DNA of 7,735 nucleotides from contig JAJYMF010000215.1 of NCBI GenBank assembly GCA_021787175.1, forward strand, positions 1 through 7,735, written 5' to 3'. Within the stretch, counting starts at the first letter, position 1. Each line of letters begins with the position of its first letter. Below the pieces are notes generated by a model. It was not told the DNA's origin and made no database searches. It saw nothing but the letters and a program-made list of their open reading frames with translations. The translations under genes and the position numbers were made by a program. This DNA comes from Pseudomonadota bacterium. Lineage in GTDB: Bacteria; Pseudomonadota; Gammaproteobacteria; Xanthomonadales; Rhodanobacteraceae. Of this stretch, positions 5,845 to 7,735 are shown piece by piece.

Positions 5845-5851
5845 AAAAAGG
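5845..5851 (+). promoter_or_regulatory. rpoZ ribosome binding site
   Basis: AAAAAGG ends seven bases before the rpoZ ATG at 5859, within a markedly AT-rich leader (5827-5860) that should be unstructured. This suggests efficient translation, unlike the GC-rich start region of spoT downstream. Confidence 0.65.
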
Positions 5852-5858
5852 TTTTGAA

Positions 5859-6155
5859 ATGGCACGCATTACCGTAGAAGACTGCCTCGAAGTCGTCGAC
5901 AATCGCTTCGAGCTGGTGCTGATGGCCACCAAACGCGCGCGCCAGCTGGCCAAGGGCGCCGAGCCGCGGGTCGATCCGCAGCACGACAAGCCGACCGTGG
6001 TGGCACTGCGCGAAATCGGCGAGCGCCGCATCGATCAGGCGACCATCGACGAAATCGAGCGCATCGAGCGCGAGCGTGCCGAACGCGAGGCGCTGGAATG
6101 GGCCGCCGCCGAGGTCGCCGCCGACGACGATCTGTCCAAGGGCGGGGACGACTGA
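5859..6155 (+). CDS. rpoZ: RNA polymerase omega subunit
   Basis: Small RNA polymerase subunit that wraps the beta-prime C-terminal region, helps core assembly, and in proteobacteria forms part of a ppGpp binding site at the beta-prime/omega interface. The product has 98 residues (91 in E. coli). The conserved core is present: MARITVEDCLEVVDNRFELV (1-20), ATKRARQLAKG (23-33) and DKPTVVALREI (43-53). The N-terminal MAR motif, which contributes to ppGpp site 1 in E. coli, is present. The tail ERERAEREALEWAAAEVAADDD is acidic and matches Xanthomonas-type omega from memory, which is the best taxonomic hint in the window. A good ribosome site and promoter lie upstream. The stop overlaps the ATG of a tiny ORF (TGATG), and spoT starts 60 bases further on. 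Confidence 0.97.
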   Translation: MARITVEDCLEVVDNRFELVLMATKRARQLAKGAEPRVDPQHDKPTVVALREIGERRIDQATIDEIERIERERAEREALEWAAAEVAADDDLSKGGDD

Positions 6156-6196
6156 TGCCCTCCGACGGCTGCAGCCCGTGCGCGGAGGCCGCCTGA
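6155..6196 (+). CDS. Possible 13-codon leader ORF between rpoZ and spoT
   Basis: The ATG at 6155 shares its A with the rpoZ TGA stop and opens 13 codons (MPSDGCSPCAEAA) ending in TGA at 6194-6196. GGGGA at 6144-6148 gives a plausible ribosome site six bases upstream. It is not in frame with spoT. The stop falls in the loop of the hairpin 6187-6206, so a translating ribosome would cover the hairpin's 5' arm. There is no homology evidence; it could easily be a chance ORF. Confidence 0.25.
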   Translation: MPSDGCSPCAEAA

Positions 6197-6227
6197 ACCG
6201 GCGGCCCGGACGCACATGGAGGCGGCC
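6187..6227 (+). promoter_or_regulatory. Two mutually exclusive hairpins at the spoT start
   Basis: GGCCGCC (6187-6193) can pair with GGCGGCC at 6200-6206 (loop TGAACC). Together with T6194 it can instead pair with AGGCGGCC at 6220-6227, an 8-base stem whose loop holds the spoT ATG (6216). The first form leaves the start codon free; the second sequesters it. The spoT ribosome site is weak (GGA at 6208-6210). Pairing is exact in the sequence; a regulatory role is inference, and GC-rich DNA makes such repeats common. Confidence 0.4.
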
Positions 6228-7735
6228 GCGAATCTGACGCGCGCGGGCGCCGGTCCGGTTCCGGAGTACGTGCGCGTGCTGGAGTCCAAGCTCGCGCAGT
6301 ACCTGTCCGCCGAACAGATCCTGCGCGTGCGTTCGGCGTTCCTGCGTGGTGCCGAGGCGCACGCGGGGCAGACCCGGCTCAGCGGCGAGCCCTACATCAC
6401 GCATCCGGTTGCGGTGGCGGGCCTGCTCGCCGATCAGCGCATGGACGCGGAGACGATCATCGCCGCGATCCTGCACGACACCCTCGAGGACACCGCCTTC
6501 GACCGTGCGGCGATGGAGGTCGAATTCGGCGTCGTCGTCGCCGAGTTGGTGGACGGCGTCACCAAGCTGGACAAGGTGCGTTTCGCCAGCCGCCAGGAGG
6601 CCACCGCCGAAAGCTTCCGCAAGATGCTGCTGGCGATGGCGCGCGATCTGCGCGTGATCCTGATCAAGCTCGCCGATCGCCTGCACAACATGCGCACGCT
6701 GGATGCCAAGGCGTCCGAAGCGCGCCGGCGCATCGCCATCGAGACGCTGGAAATCTACGCGCCGATCGCGCAGCGGCTGGGCATGAACCTGATCAAGGCC
6801 GAGTTGCAGGACCTCGGATTCCGCGCGCTCTATCCCGACCGCCATCGCGTGATCGGCGCGCGCATCCAGGCCGCACTGGGCAACCGCCGCGAGGCGATGG
6901 CGAAGATCGAGACGGCCCTGGGCGAGCGCCTCGCGGCCGAGGGCATTCCGGCGCGGCTGGTCAGCCGCATCAAGGCGCCGTGGAGCGTGTACGCCAAGAT
7001 GCACGGCGAGCACAAGTCGTTCGCGCAGGTGATGGACGTTTACGGCTTCCGCATCGTCACCGACAGCGTGATGCGCTGCTATCAGGCGCTGGGCGCGGTG
7101 CATGCGCTGTACAAGCCGCTGGACGCACGCTTCAAGGATTTCATCGCGATTCCCAAGGCCAACGGCTACCAGTCGCTGCATACCGTGCTGTTCGGGCCGT
7201 TCGGCGCGCCGATCGAGATCCAGATCCGCACCGAGGACATGGACGCCATCGCCGAGCGCGGCATTGCGGCGCACTGGGCCTACAAGACCGAGTCGCAGCC
7301 GCCCAATGGCGCTCAGGCGCGGGCGCGCGAATGGATCGCCGGGCTGGCCGACCGCGAGGCGGCGACGGCGTCGTCGCTGGAATTCATCGAGAACGTCAAG
7401 GTCGACCTGTTCCCCGACGAGGTTTACCTGTTCACCCCGCGCGGCGACATCCTCTCGCTGCCGCGCAACGCCACCGCCCTCGACTTCGCCTACGCCGTGC
7501 ATACCGACGTCGGCGACCACGCGGTCGCGGCGCGCGTCGACGGCGCGTTCGCGCCGCTGCGCACGCGGCTGTCGTCCGGACAGGGCGTCGAGATCGTGAC
7601 CGCGCCCTCGGCGCAGCCCAGCCCGCAGTGGCTGGAGTTCGTGGTCAGCGGCAAGGCGCGCACCGCCATCCGCAATCACCTCAAGAAGCTGCAGCACGAG
7701 GACGCGGTCGATTTCGGCCATCGCATGCTCGACCG
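6216..7735 (+). CDS. spoT: Bifunctional (p)ppGpp synthetase/hydrolase SpoT (3' end outside window)
   Basis: Cytoplasmic RelA/SpoT-family enzyme that makes and degrades the stringent-response alarmone (p)ppGpp. 506 complete codons are present; the family runs to about 700, so the distal helical and C-terminal ACT regions lie beyond the edge. The HD hydrolase domain is intact: His63, His87-Asp88 in LHDTLEDT, and D154 with N158 in DRLHNMRTL. The synthetase domain has Asp274 in MDVYGFRIV, R305-F-K-D308 (the RXKD form of bifunctional enzymes rather than the EXDD of RelA), ANGYQSLHT and Glu334 in IEIQIRT. A TGS domain follows at about 397-463 (VDLFPDEVYLFTPRGDI to EIVTA). The ATG at 6216 is the only ATG or GTG in frame before an upstream stop at 6153-6155; its Shine-Dalgarno is poor. 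Cotranscription with rpoZ is likely. Confidence 0.97.
   Translation, partial: MEAAANLTRAGAGPVPEYVRVLESKLAQYLSAEQILRVRSAFLRGAEAHAGQTRLSGEPYITHPVAVAGLLADQRMDAETIIAAILHDTLEDTAFDRAAMEVEFGVVVAELVDGVTKLDKVRFASRQEATAESFRKMLLAMARDLRVILIKLADRLHNMRTLDAKASEARRRIAIETLEIYAPIAQRLGMNLIKAELQDLGFRALYPDRHRVIGARIQAALGNRREAMAKIETALGERLAAEGIPARLVSRIKAPWSVYAKMHGEHKSFAQVMDVYGFRIVTDSVMRCYQALGAVHALYKPLDARFKDFIAIPKANGYQSLHTVLFGPFGAPIEIQIRTEDMDAIAERGIAAHWAYKTESQPPNGAQARAREWIAGLADREAATASSLEFIENVKVDLFPDEVYLFTPRGDILSLPRNATALDFAYAVHTDVGDHAVAARVDGAFAPLRTRLSSGQGVEIVTAPSAQPSPQWLEFVVSGKARTAIRNHLKKLQHEDAVDFGHRMLD

Noticed and set aside
5829..7721. A 630-codon open frame on the minus strand opposite spoT
   Set aside because: It lies antisense to a clearly conserved SpoT frame. 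Its product is an Arg/Ala/His/Gln-rich string with no recognisable domain, as expected when GC-rich coding DNA is read on the other strand.
1..7735. A hidden novel system, mobile island or CRISPR array
   Set aside because: Every long frame is accounted for by conserved housekeeping or Mla genes. There are no transposase, integrase, tRNA or regularly spaced repeats, and base composition looks even across the window.

Overview
The window is GC-rich DNA from a gammaproteobacterium, most likely of the order Xanthomonadales (Lysobacteraceae/Xanthomonadaceae). The main clue is the omega subunit of RNA polymerase. Its start (MARITVEDCLEVV) and its ERERAEREALEWAAAEV tail match what I remember of Xanthomonas-type RpoZ much better than E. 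coli RpoZ. The guanylate kinase also carries an HGDxKGTAR segment that I recall from this group. I cannot name a genus from the sequence.

Layout, left to right. (1) The 3' end of yicC, an endoribonuclease-family gene (1-570, 5' end outside the window), then gmk, guanylate kinase (685-1302), both on +. (2) A compact mla operon on +: mlaF (1374-2198), mlaE (2195-2977), mlaD (2991-3500), mlaC (3553-4230) and mlaB (4227-4541). Its junctions are ATGA and GTGA overlaps or short gaps. (3) A convergent intergenic stretch of about 200 bp holding a pair of inverted REP-like hairpins (4624-4710). (4) mlaA on - (4740-5690), encoding the outer-membrane lipoprotein of the same pathway. (5) A divergent control region (5691-5858), then rpoZ (5859-6155) and spoT (from 6216, running off the right edge) on +.

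Function. The centre of the window encodes the whole Mla phospholipid transport system in one place: outer-membrane lipoprotein MlaA, periplasmic carrier MlaC, and the inner-membrane MlaFEDB ABC complex. In E. coli, mlaA lies apart from mlaFEDCB. The flanks are the housekeeping block gmk-rpoZ-spoT, which is contiguous in E. coli and concerns guanine nucleotides and (p)ppGpp. Here the complete Mla module separates gmk from rpoZ-spoT. All the genes look intact and conserved. I found no mobile element, tRNA, rRNA, CRISPR or defence system.

The less expected material lies between the genes. There are GC-rich hairpins in the gmk leader, just before the mlaC ribosome binding site, and at the rpoZ-spoT junction. 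At that junction a 13-codon ORF ends in the loop of one of two mutually exclusive hairpins around the spoT start. These regulatory readings are inference from base pairing only; no folding energies were computed.
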